From an uncultured Collinsella sp. (GTDB taxonomy: Bacteria; Actinomycetota; Coriobacteriia; Coriobacteriales; Coriobacteriaceae), in contig CAADSS010000025.1 in assembly GCA_900751695.1 (NCBI GenBank), positions 1-38,084 of the forward strand: a DNA stretch of 38,084 nt, in the 5' to 3' direction. Made by a program: the position numbers and the translations under genes. The notes under the pieces were generated by a model. It was not told the origin of the DNA. It did no database searches and saw only the letters and a program-made list of their open reading frames with translations. Positions 31,234 to 38,013 of this stretch are shown piece by piece. How positions within the stretch are numbered: the stretch's first letter is position 1; each line of letters starts with the position of its first letter.

Positions 31234-32061
31234 ATGGCCTTTGCAGAAAAGCTCATCGCCGTCCGTCGCGCCCATCACCTTACCCAGGAGCAGCTCGCCG
31301 CCAAGCTCTTCGTCACACGCCAAGCCGTCAGCCGTTGGGAGCGTGGCGAGGTCACACCGGGCATCGACATGATGAAGCTCATTGCCGCCGTAACCGGCGA
31401 GCCACTGTCCCACCTGCTCGAAATGCCCGAGCACTATTGTCAGAGCTGCGGCATGATACTCACGCCCGACGACTGCGGCACCGATGCCACGGGCGCCACG
31501 ACCGACCATTACTGCAAGTGGTGCTACGACCACGGCAAGTACACCTACGCCACCACCATGGAGGCGATGATCGAGGACTGTGCCCCGCGCCTGGCGCAAA
31601 ACACCGGCATGTCGCTTGACGAAGCCGTCTCGCTCATGGGCGCCGTCCTGCCGCAACTGGGGCGCTGGCGCACCGTGCAGGAAAACGAGGAATGCTACGG
31701 CGCCGAGGCTCGAGCTCGCTATGGCAATGAGGCTATCGATGCAGCAAACGAAACGTTACTGGATATGGATCCTCAGACATGGAACGACATGAAGGAACTT
31801 GAACGCGCCATTTTGGGCCAGCTCTCGATTGCCATGGGCATTGGCGACCCAGAGAGCAACGAAGCCCAAAAACTGGTTACAATGCACCGTCGATGGATTG
31901 CTCTCAACTGGGGATGCGAGCCCCAAGACGAGGCGTACCTGGGCCTCGCCCACGGCTATCTTGCCGACCAGCGCTTTGTTGACTACTACGACAAGCCCTG
32001 CGGCACCGGAGCTACGGCGTTTCTGGTCCAGGCCATCGAGTCGTCTTTGGCGCGTGCATAG
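31234..32061 (+). CDS. XRE helix-turn-helix, zinc ribbon and TipAS domain regulator
   Basis: A 275-residue three-part protein. Residues 5-60 are an XRE/Cro helix-turn-helix (LTQEQLAAKLFVTRQAVSRWERGEVTP). Residues 68-100 hold two CxxC pairs, C69/C72 and C94/C97 (YCQSCGM, YCKWCYD), a zinc ribbon. Residues about 155-272 match the TipAS effector domain: a helical segment RYGNEAIDAANETL, then MHRRWIALNWGCEPQDEAYLGLAHGYLADQRFVDYYDKPCGTGATAFLVQAI. TipAS domains bind thiopeptide or other antibiotics and are normally fused to a MerR helix-turn-helix. Here the DNA-binding part is XRE instead. A role as drug- or redox-responsive regulator is inference. ATG 31234 has AAAGGAG upstream. The CPYC glutaredoxin is 51 bp downstream. 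Confidence 0.85.
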   Translation: MAFAEKLIAVRRAHHLTQEQLAAKLFVTRQAVSRWERGEVTPGIDMMKLIAAVTGEPLSHLLEMPEHYCQSCGMILTPDDCGTDATGATTDHYCKWCYDHGKYTYATTMEAMIEDCAPRLAQNTGMSLDEAVSLMGAVLPQLGRWRTVQENEECYGAEARARYGNEAIDAANETLLDMDPQTWNDMKELERAILGQLSIAMGIGDPESNEAQKLVTMHRRWIALNWGCEPQDEAYLGLAHGYLADQRFVDYYDKPCGTGATAFLVQAIESSLARA

Positions 32062-32112
32062 ACCGCGGCGGCTTTGGGTATTTCAATCGAAACCTCAACC
32101 GATTGGAGACCC

Positions 32113-32358
32113 ATGGCTACTGATCACGAGCTCGTGCTCTACGTTATGACCGGCTGCCCGTATTGCATAAAGGTCAAGCGCTTTTTGGCCGATAGCAGCG
32201 TGACCATTCCCGAACGCAATATCTCGACCGATACCGAAGCCGAGCAGACACTCATCGCCGTCGGCGGAAAACGCCAGGTTCCCTGCTTGTTCATCGACGG
32301 CAAGCCGCTCTACGAGTCAAGCGACATCATCGCATGGGTACAGAAGAACCTGCTCTAG
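32113..32358 (+). CDS. Glutaredoxin (CPYC type)
   Basis: An 81-residue thioredoxin-fold protein. The classical dithiol motif is C15-P-Y-C18 (TGCPYCIKVKRFL). The cis-Pro segment is RQVPCLFIDGKPLYESSDIIAWV, with the GSH-binding region in it. ATG 32113 has GGAG upstream; an earlier in-frame start at 32074 lacks a site. It reduces disulfides or glutathionylated proteins. It lies 51 bp after the XRE-TipAS regulator in the same orientation and may be in one transcript. A 71-bp hairpin repeat follows. Confidence 0.9.
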   Translation: MATDHELVLYVMTGCPYCIKVKRFLADSSVTIPERNISTDTEAEQTLIAVGGKRQVPCLFIDGKPLYESSDIIAWVQKNLL

Positions 32359-32391
32359 CACGCGCACTCTGTCCATCCAAGGAACCCCACC

Positions 32392-32462
32392 GACCCAAAC
32401 ATGTACGCCAGCATCCAAAGTCGACATTTTTCGACATCTTTGGATGCTGGTGTACAGCTTTT
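32392..32462 (+). repeat. 71-bp hairpin repeat, copy 1
   Basis: Identical to 33474-33544 in 70 of 71 positions. Inside, an 18-bp stem with one G-T pair (GTACGCCAGCATCCAAAG 32403-32420 with 32438-32455) closes a loop holding two TCGA sites, followed by CTTTT. It directly follows the glutaredoxin gene and can act as a terminator. Confidence 0.8.
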
Positions 32463-32558
32463 GCGGGTAGTCATGGACGCTCTTAACCGGCTAATTGTTT
32501 GAGGCGACCTTTGGATTATGGCTGTTTGACGCCTCTGGAAAGGGTTTCCGAGAGGGCT

Positions 32559-32788
32559 GTGGTCAAAAAAGGGCAAATATGAGTACTGCTACCTGTTTAG
32601 TAGCAGCGATTTTGATCACTTCAGGAGCTATTCAACGTTCCATACGTCCGTAGACGACGCTATTTCTCCTCATATGTTCAATAAAAGTAGCTCCTAATGG
32701 GAACAAATCTCATCAGGAGCTACTATTTATAGCAAAATAAATGCAACTATAATGGCAACAGTACTCATATTTGCCCTTTTTTGACCAC
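32559..32788. mobile_element. MITE-like element with 30-bp terminal inverted repeats
   Basis: Arms 32559-32588 and 32759-32788 are perfect 30-bp inverted repeats beginning GTGGTCAAAAAAGGGCAAAT. Six further outer bases are partly symmetric. The 170-bp interior has no transposase and contains several copies of AGGAGCTA/TAGCTCCT, able to fold into hairpins. Size, terminal repeats and lack of genes fit a non-autonomous miniature element. No clear target duplication is seen. Confidence 0.65.
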
Positions 32789-32882
32789 GACCCTCCAGAA
32801 TAGCCGCTGAGGACGACACTAAATGACAAAATCCGGCACTTGGACGTTCTTATATGATTAGCCATTGAAGGACACCTAACGA

Positions 32883-33008
32883 CTACTCCCATTCGCGACA
32901 CACTGTGTCGCGAATTAAGCTGGTCCCATTATCGAAGACCAGTGAGAGCTCCTGCCCAGAATCTCGATAGCTTAATAAAGCGCTCCCCTCCGGAAGTTCA
33001 ATGAGCAT
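32883..33008 (-). pseudogene. Possible remnant of a gene (41-residue open frame)
   Basis: On the minus strand the frame is open from 33047 to the stop at 32883. From ATG 33008 it encodes a protein-like sequence containing MLIELPEGSALLSYRDSG and ending CREWE. The ATG has no ribosome site, and just upstream another frame starts MSIDGFDTPLLFSLEFG, so a frameshifted gene is possible. No family is recognised. It is divergent from the RHH gene. Confidence 0.25.
32891..32915. repeat. 25-bp palindrome
   Basis: ATTCGCGACACA (32891-32902), one centre base, and its exact complement (32904-32915). The sequence contains two TCGCGA sites. It could be an operator, a terminator for the remnant frame, or a transposon scar; there is no decisive evidence. 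Confidence 0.6.
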
Positions 33009-33108
33009 CCAAATTCCAGGCTGAAAAGCAAAGGAGTATCGAAGCCGTCAATGCTCATTTTCTATCGAACACGCGGGTCAAAACAAGCTAATTAGCCTGA
33101 TAAACTGT

Positions 33109-33140
33109 TTGTTTTTTGTCTACAAGACTGTATACAAAAA
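33109..33140 (+). promoter_or_regulatory. Promoter with RHH-type operator
   Basis: TTGTTT (33109-33114), a 16-bp spacer and TATACA (33131-33136) form a promoter. It is covered by an inverted repeat TTTTTGTCTACA (33113-33124) and TGTATACAAAAA (33129-33140), 12-bp arms, one mismatch, 4-nt spacer. This is the expected layout for autoregulation by the ribbon-helix-helix protein encoded next. Confidence 0.55.
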
Positions 33141-33190
33141 GAGTATCCGTTGACCTGTGCTCGACATTATGCCGATCGATAGGAGGCGCT

Positions 33191-33457
33191 ATGGACGCTA
33201 AGCAGCTCGAAAAGATGATGGGGTTTGCTCCCGGAGAGTTGGAGAAAGCCGCGAAGGCATACGAAAAAGATGAATGGCCGAAGGGTCGCACCATCAAGCT
33301 GGGAAGGCCGTCGATCTCCGATGAGCCAAGCGTCGTTATAACAGCACGTGTGGGCGAATCGATTCTTGAGGCGTTTGACGAAAAAGCCAAACGCCATGGG
33401 CAAACACGCACGGAGCGGCTCAGAGAGCTCATTACACTTGATGCACTGATTGCCTAG
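33191..33457 (+). CDS. Ribbon-helix-helix (CopG-like) DNA-binding protein, antitoxin-like
   Basis: An 88-residue protein. Residues 1-40 (MDAKQLEKMMGFAPGELEKA, then KAYEKDEWPKGRTIKLGRP) are a charged linker often seen before antitoxin-type RHH domains. Residues 47-85 (SVVITARVGESILEAFDEKA, then RHGQTRTERLREL) fit strand-helix-helix. ATG 33191 has AGGAGG at good spacing; an in-frame start at 33116 lies inside the operator and is rejected. No toxin gene follows: the next feature is a hairpin repeat and a convergent housekeeping gene. It may be an orphan antitoxin or a stand-alone repressor. Confidence 0.75.
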   Translation: MDAKQLEKMMGFAPGELEKAAKAYEKDEWPKGRTIKLGRPSISDEPSVVITARVGESILEAFDEKAKRHGQTRTERLRELITLDALIA

Positions 33458-33473
33458 GCCCGCTCCCCCGTCG

Positions 33474-33544
33474 GACCCAAACATGTACGCCAGCATCCAA
33501 AGTCGACATTTTTCGACATCTTTGGATGCTAGTGTACAGCTTTT
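33474..33544 (+). repeat. 71-bp hairpin repeat, copy 2
   Basis: Matches 32392-32462 with one change (G to A in the right arm). It directly follows the RHH gene. With copy 1 it brackets about 1.0 kb holding the MITE-like element and the RHH gene. It is followed by TTTTTGC, consistent with use as terminator. Confidence 0.8.
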
Positions 33545-33551
33545 TGCTACA

Positions 33552-33628
33552 TAGTCGTTGGGGACGTCCTTAAATGACCAGTCGTTAAAGAACGCCCCCG
33601 ATGACTAAAAGTGCGTCCCCAATGACTA
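33552..33628. repeat. Intergenic palindrome at the Dus gene end
   Basis: TAGTCGTTGGGGACG (33552-33566) pairs with CGTCCCCAATGACTA (33614-33628), one mismatch, with an inner degenerate copy (TGACCAGTCGTTAAAGAACG). It is the same family as 9979-10009. The right arm ends one base before the Dus stop codon, so it may terminate that gene. Confidence 0.55.
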
Positions 33629-33629
33629 G

Positions 33630-34583
33630 CTAGCCGTGGAAGCGGGCTATGGGTGCGAGTGGCTGCTCGCGAAAGACGCGCTCGACGGCGGCGCGGTATT
33701 CGTCGACCTTTTTAGTCTTACGTACGAGCTTGTGAACGGTAGTGGGGTCGGCGAAAGCGCACTTGGCGTAGAACCACCACTCCTTCATGCGAAAGACTGC
33801 ATTGCCGCCAATCTCTTCTGCATAGGCAGCAAACAGCGTGTCATGGAAACGCTGCAGCTCGGCTGTCGTGGCAGCAGGGCCGCCGTTGACCATACGGGCC
33901 AGAGCGGGGTTCGCGAGCAGGCCGCGCCCCAGCATCACATGGCGCGTGCCGGGATAGGCCTCCACCAGCGCATCCATGTCCTCGAGATCAAAAATATCGC
34001 CGTTGTATGCCACCGGAAACGGCACACGTTCCAGCGTCTCGCCATAAAACTCTTTGCGCGGCGAGCCCGCATAACGGTCCTTCTGCACGCGCGGATGCAC
34101 GATCAGCTCTGCCAGCGGCATGCGGCAATATAGATCGAGTACGCGCTCGTATTCGTCGTCGCTCTCCAACCCCAACCTGGTCTTGACCGATACCGGCAGC
34201 GGAGAGCGCTCACACACGTCACTCAAGAACACCTCAAGTTCGTCGAGATTACGCAAGAAACCCGAGCCCTTGCCCTTGGCGACAACCGTTCCCGAAGGAC
34301 AACCCAAGTTGAGATTGACCTCGCGATAGCCCATGTCGGCGAGCACCTGTGCCGCCCACACAAACTCGTCCGCGTTCTTGGACATCAGCTGAGGCACCAC
34401 GTTGAGCCCCTGGTTATTGGCAGGATCAATCTCCTTAAACGCCTTGCCGCCAAAGCGGTTTCCCACCCGCGGCGGCGGCAAAAACGGCGTGTAATAGCAA
34501 TCGAGCGCGCCGAAGCACTCCGCATGCACGCGACGGAACACATGCCCGGTAATCCCCTCCATAGGGGCCAACGATAGAATCAT
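33630..34583 (-). CDS. tRNA-dihydrouridine synthase
   Basis: A 317-residue FMN-dependent Dus enzyme that reduces uridine to dihydrouridine in tRNA D-loops. The TIM barrel begins LSLAPMEGITGHVFRR. The catalytic Cys95 is in NLNLGCPSGTVVAKGKGSGFLRN. Substrate/FMN contacts are VKTRLGL, ELIVHPRVQKDRYAG, PVAYNGDIF and HVMLGRGLLANPAL. The C-terminal helical domain (residues about 240-317) is present. ATG 34583 follows GAGAGAAGAG. It is 54 bp downstream of the ABC fusion gene on the same strand, with a hairpin between. Which Dus subtype (A, B or C) cannot be settled by eye. Confidence 0.9.
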   Translation of the reverse strand: MILSLAPMEGITGHVFRRVHAECFGALDCYYTPFLPPPRVGNRFGGKAFKEIDPANNQGLNVVPQLMSKNADEFVWAAQVLADMGYREVNLNLGCPSGTVVAKGKGSGFLRNLDELEVFLSDVCERSPLPVSVKTRLGLESDDEYERVLDLYCRMPLAELIVHPRVQKDRYAGSPRKEFYGETLERVPFPVAYNGDIFDLEDMDALVEAYPGTRHVMLGRGLLANPALARMVNGGPAATTAELQRFHDTLFAAYAEEIGGNAVFRMKEWWFYAKCAFADPTTVHKLVRKTKKVDEYRAAVERVFREQPLAPIARFHG

Positions 34584-34610
34584 CTACTCTTCTCTCATAA
34601 CAACGCACGA

Positions 34611-34633
34611 GACAAAGGGACAGTCCCTTTGTC
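34611..34633 (-). terminator. Hairpin after the ABC fusion gene
   Basis: GACAAAGGGA (34611-34620) pairs with TCCCTTTGTC (34624-34633), 3-nt loop. On the minus strand it reads TAATGTGACAAAGGGAC from the ABC stop codon, the same word and same orientation as at the end of trmL (434-466). It probably ends the transcript before the Dus gene. Confidence 0.6.
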
Positions 34634-34636
34634 ACA

Positions 34637-37600
34637 TTATTCGGAGCGCAGGGCTTCGACGGGGTCCTTCTTGGATGCGCTGCGGGCAGGCAGCAGGCCG
34701 GCAACGACCGTTAGCAGCACCGAAATTGCGATGAGCACCAGCGCATCCTGCACGGGCAGGCTCATCAGATTGGGTACCTGTTTGGCAGTAAGCGCCCAGG
34801 CATTAACCGGAAAGCTCACGGCCACCACGACGACAACAGCAAAGACGCCGGCAATGAGGCCCTCGATAAAGGTCTCGGCATTGAATACGTTGGCCACGTT
34901 ACGCTTCGACGCGCCGATCGCACGCAGGATGCCAATCTCCTTTTTGCGTTCCAGCACGCTGATGTAGGTGATGATGCCGATCATGATGGAGCTCACCACC
35001 AGGCTGATACTCACGAATGCGATGAGCACCAAGCTGATGGTGTTCACGATGTCGGTCACCGAACCCATGATGATGCCCATGTAGTCGGTGTACGAGATGG
35101 CTTGTTCGTCGTGGCCGGCGGCTTTGACCTGCTTGTTATACGCGTCGATGTGATCGAGCACGCGCTCCTTGGCCTCAAAGTCGCGCGGGAAAATCTTGAC
35201 CGAGATGGGGTCTGCCTCGTCCGCATAGCCCAACGTGGTCAGATTGTTGTCGTAGGTGAGCTTCGACGCCTTGGCATAGCTCATCATGAGCGAGCTCAGG
35301 TCCTCGGCGTCCATGTTGAAGTGGATGGCATGAGCAAAGGCACTCGCATCCACGCGCATGGCGCCCGCCAAGTTGGCAAAACTCGACGACATCTGCGTCG
35401 CCATCTGACCCATGAGCCCTGCCGCGCCCGCCTTGAGCTGAGCTGACACCATTGTCGCAACCTGCTCGCTAATTGTCTGCATCACCTGATCCATAGCCTG
35501 TTGCAGATACGGAGCCAGCTGCTTTTGCACATAGTCGGTCATCGCCTGCTGCAGGCGATCGGCCAGGGCATCGCCGCCGAGGGCCTTCAGCTGAGCTAGG
35601 CATTGCTGGGCTGTGTCATTATTCTCAAGATACGCCGAGAATGCGGCGGCGAGCTTTGACGCGTCCTTAAGATCATCGGGCGTCAACGCCTTAAACTGAT
35701 CAGACTGCAAAAATCCCTCAAACAGCTGGTTGGCAAGCGTTCCCACCTGCTGCATTTGCTCGGGCGTGAGTTCCAGACCGTCAAAGATACCCGAGAGATC
35801 TGGGGTTGGCGCTTTTGCCATGATGTCGCTGAAGTCGATGTCCTTCCCAACACCCGAAAGGTCGATATCCAACCCGGACAAGTCAAGACCCGACAGGTCC
35901 ATACCGCCGCCTGTACCCGAGAGTGCAGACGTATCGAACGAGAATGCGCTCTTAAGTGCTGCCTCGTCCACACTGAACATACTGCCCAGATCCACGCCCT
36001 GTTTTGCCTCGCCCTGCAGTTCATCGAAAGATTTGCCCGTAAAGACATCCGTCTCGGGGTGGGCAAGCTGCTCCTGCACAATCTGCGAATCGGCGGCGCG
36101 CTCCATAAGCTGGCGAGTCAGTGCATGCGTATAGGCAATGCCCGGGGTCAATGCGCTCGCGTTGGCCGTCTCGTTAGGTCGCACCACGCCCACAATGCGC
36201 ACGTCAATACCGTCGGCAACCTTGGCCGTCATAAAGTCGGCATCGTCAGACATGTCAGTCCACATGCCGGTCTCTTCGTTTTTGCGATACGCATCGGCCG
36301 GCGACAGCACCTTAAACGTGGTAGACAGCGCATCGTCGTAGGTAAAGTCGGTGCCGGTCTCGGGCGTTTCGACCCCACCGTCAACCGTCATAGCGCTGTT
36401 TACCAGATCGTTAAGCTCATTGATATCCAGCGCACCGATGCTGTAGAGCGTGTAGTCGCCCACCGTGCCGCGGCTCGAAAGCACCATCACGGCTTCGTTG
36501 GCGGACGTGGGCCAATGACCGGCGACGACATCGTACTGGCTGTCGAGCAGGCTCTGGTCGTCGATTATCTCGTTAAAGACCGAGGTTCCCATGGATTCCA
36601 TGCTCACCGTTGCCGCCGAACTCGCACCTCCGCTCATGGCCTCGGTCATGGCGTTGGGCACCAGCCGGACAGGCTTCTCATCGCCCTTGCCGGCGCGATA
36701 GACAACCGGCGATACACCGTAGCCGTACTGAATGGCGTTGACCTCTTTATCGATGCCATCGCCACCGGCATCGAGCCATGCCTTAAAGCTCGTCATGTCG
36801 TTGGACTTAACGCTCGCAAACATATCCTTTACGGCCGTGACCACAGGAATTTTATCGGTTCCCTTAGCCTTGCCGCCGGCACTGTCGTCGGACGAATCCA
36901 CGTTTTCAGGCGAGTCATCATCCGCAGCCCCCTGCCCGCCCATCATGGACGACAGGTCGTAATCCTGCTTGGAAATGGTGAGCGGGTAGCTCGAGAGCGT
37001 ATCCTCCTCGACCTTTTTGATGTAGCCGTTTACGCCATTGGACAGCGCCAGAATCGCCGCAATGCCGATAATGCCAATCGAGCCTGCAAAGGCAGTCATG
37101 GCCGTGCGGCCCTTCTTGGTCATGAGGTTTCGGGCAGAAAGCCCCAGCGCCGTCACAAAGCTCATCGAGGTTTTGCGCGTAGGCTTTGCCTCGCGACGCG
37201 CGGCCTTGGCAGCATCAAAGGGGTCGGAATCGTCGGTGATCTTGCCGTCCGCCAGATTGACGATACGCGTGGCGTACTGGTACGCCAGCTCGGGATTGTG
37301 CGTGACCATGATAACCAGGCGGTCGCGCGCAACGTCTTTGAGCAAATCCATAACCTGTACGGATGTCGTTGAATCCAAAGCACCAGTCGGCTCGTCGGCA
37401 AGGACGATCTCAGGGTCATTGATCAGGGCGCGGGCAATGGCCACGCGCTGCATCTGTCCGCCCGATAGCTGGCTCGGGCGCTTGTTAACGTGCTCGCCCA
37501 GGCCAACTTTCTCCAACGCCTCGCGCGCACGCTGGCGGCGCTCGGCATGCCCCACGCCTGTGAGCGTGAGCGCCAGCTCCACGTTTTCCAAGATGGTCTG

Positions 37601-37891
37601 GTGCGGAATGAGGTTATAGCTCTGGAACACAAAGCCGATGCGGTTGTTGCGGTAGGCATCCCAATCGCGATCGCGAAAATCCTTGGTCGAGATGCCGTCG
37701 ATCAGCAGGTCGCCGGAATCGAAATGATCGAGCCCACCGATAACATTGAGCATCGTAGTTTTACCCGAACCCGAGGGACCCAGAATGGCCACGAACTCGT
37801 TATCCCGAAAAGACAGGCTTACGTTGTCGAGCGCCACCTGCGTAAACGACTGCGTAACGTATCTTTTGCAAATACCTTTGAGCTCCAACAT
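34637..37891 (-). CDS. ABC transporter ATPase-FtsX permease fusion (MacB-like)
   Basis: A 1084-residue protein joining a MacB/LolD-type ATPase to an FtsX-type permease. Walker A is GPSGSGKTT (38-46), the signature LSGGQMQRVAIARALINDPE, and Walker B VLADEPTGALD. After a linker, the first transmembrane helix follows (MTAFAGSIGIIGIAAILALSNGV). A very large extracytoplasmic region has an acidic Gly/Asp/Ser stretch (GGQGAADDDSPENVDSSDD) and a tandem DLSGLDLSGLDIDLSG segment. Three closely spaced C-terminal helices (ISLVLIAFVSISLVVSSIMIG and two further) carry the FtsX motif with ERKKEIGILRAIGASKRNVANVF. MacB-like proteins act by mechanotransmission, exporting peptides or lipoproteins, or sensing drugs. 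ATG 37891 is chosen at the LELKGICKRY start, with GGAGAGG nine bases upstream. The long outer domain is typical of actinobacterial versions; substrate unknown. Confidence 0.88.
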   Translation of the reverse strand: MLELKGICKRYVTQSFTQVALDNVSLSFRDNEFVAILGPSGSGKTTMLNVIGGLDHFDSGDLLIDGISTKDFRDRDWDAYRNNRIGFVFQSYNLIPHQTILENVELALTLTGVGHAERRQRAREALEKVGLGEHVNKRPSQLSGGQMQRVAIARALINDPEIVLADEPTGALDSTTSVQVMDLLKDVARDRLVIMVTHNPELAYQYATRIVNLADGKITDDSDPFDAAKAARREAKPTRKTSMSFVTALGLSARNLMTKKGRTAMTAFAGSIGIIGIAAILALSNGVNGYIKKVEEDTLSSYPLTISKQDYDLSSMMGGQGAADDDSPENVDSSDDSAGGKAKGTDKIPVVTAVKDMFASVKSNDMTSFKAWLDAGGDGIDKEVNAIQYGYGVSPVVYRAGKGDEKPVRLVPNAMTEAMSGGASSAATVSMESMGTSVFNEIIDDQSLLDSQYDVVAGHWPTSANEAVMVLSSRGTVGDYTLYSIGALDINELNDLVNSAMTVDGGVETPETGTDFTYDDALSTTFKVLSPADAYRKNEETGMWTDMSDDADFMTAKVADGIDVRIVGVVRPNETANASALTPGIAYTHALTRQLMERAADSQIVQEQLAHPETDVFTGKSFDELQGEAKQGVDLGSMFSVDEAALKSAFSFDTSALSGTGGGMDLSGLDLSGLDIDLSGVGKDIDFSDIMAKAPTPDLSGIFDGLELTPEQMQQVGTLANQLFEGFLQSDQFKALTPDDLKDASKLAAAFSAYLENNDTAQQCLAQLKALGGDALADRLQQAMTDYVQKQLAPYLQQAMDQVMQTISEQVATMVSAQLKAGAAGLMGQMATQMSSSFANLAGAMRVDASAFAHAIHFNMDAEDLSSLMMSYAKASKLTYDNNLTTLGYADEADPISVKIFPRDFEAKERVLDHIDAYNKQVKAAGHDEQAISYTDYMGIIMGSVTDIVNTISLVLIAFVSISLVVSSIMIGIITYISVLERKKEIGILRAIGASKRNVANVFNAETFIEGLIAGVFAVVVVVAVSFPVNAWALTAKQVPNLMSLPVQDALVLIAISVLLTVVAGLLPARSASKKDPVEALRSE

Positions 37892-38013
37892 GGACGGCAA
37901 CCTCTCCTGCGCAGGCACCCTGCCCGCTCTCCCCCGCCGTTCGTATTCGACGCGTTTGTCCTACTCTATCCCCATTTTTCACCGACACCAGTGAGGAATG
38001 TAGGGAACGGGGG

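Larger units (their letters stand above)
32359..33190. other. A+T-richer accessory gap between glutaredoxin and RHH genes
   Basis: This 832-bp stretch has no full-length gene and, from about 32560 onward, is visibly richer in A and T than its neighbours. It holds a 71-bp hairpin repeat, a 230-bp inverted-repeat element, a 25-bp palindrome, an apparent gene remnant on the minus strand and the operator of the downstream RHH gene. Each is listed separately. The composition and repeats suggest acquired sequence. Confidence 0.7.

Noticed and set aside
31093..31656. N-terminal extension of the TrmO frame to 31656
   Set aside because: It overlaps the divergent regulator gene, and the family start is at MEPIAHIHTD.
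32713..32901. A 62-residue frame crossing the MITE-like element
   Set aside because: The residues come from the inverted repeat itself (WSKKGKYEYC) and there is no ribosome site.
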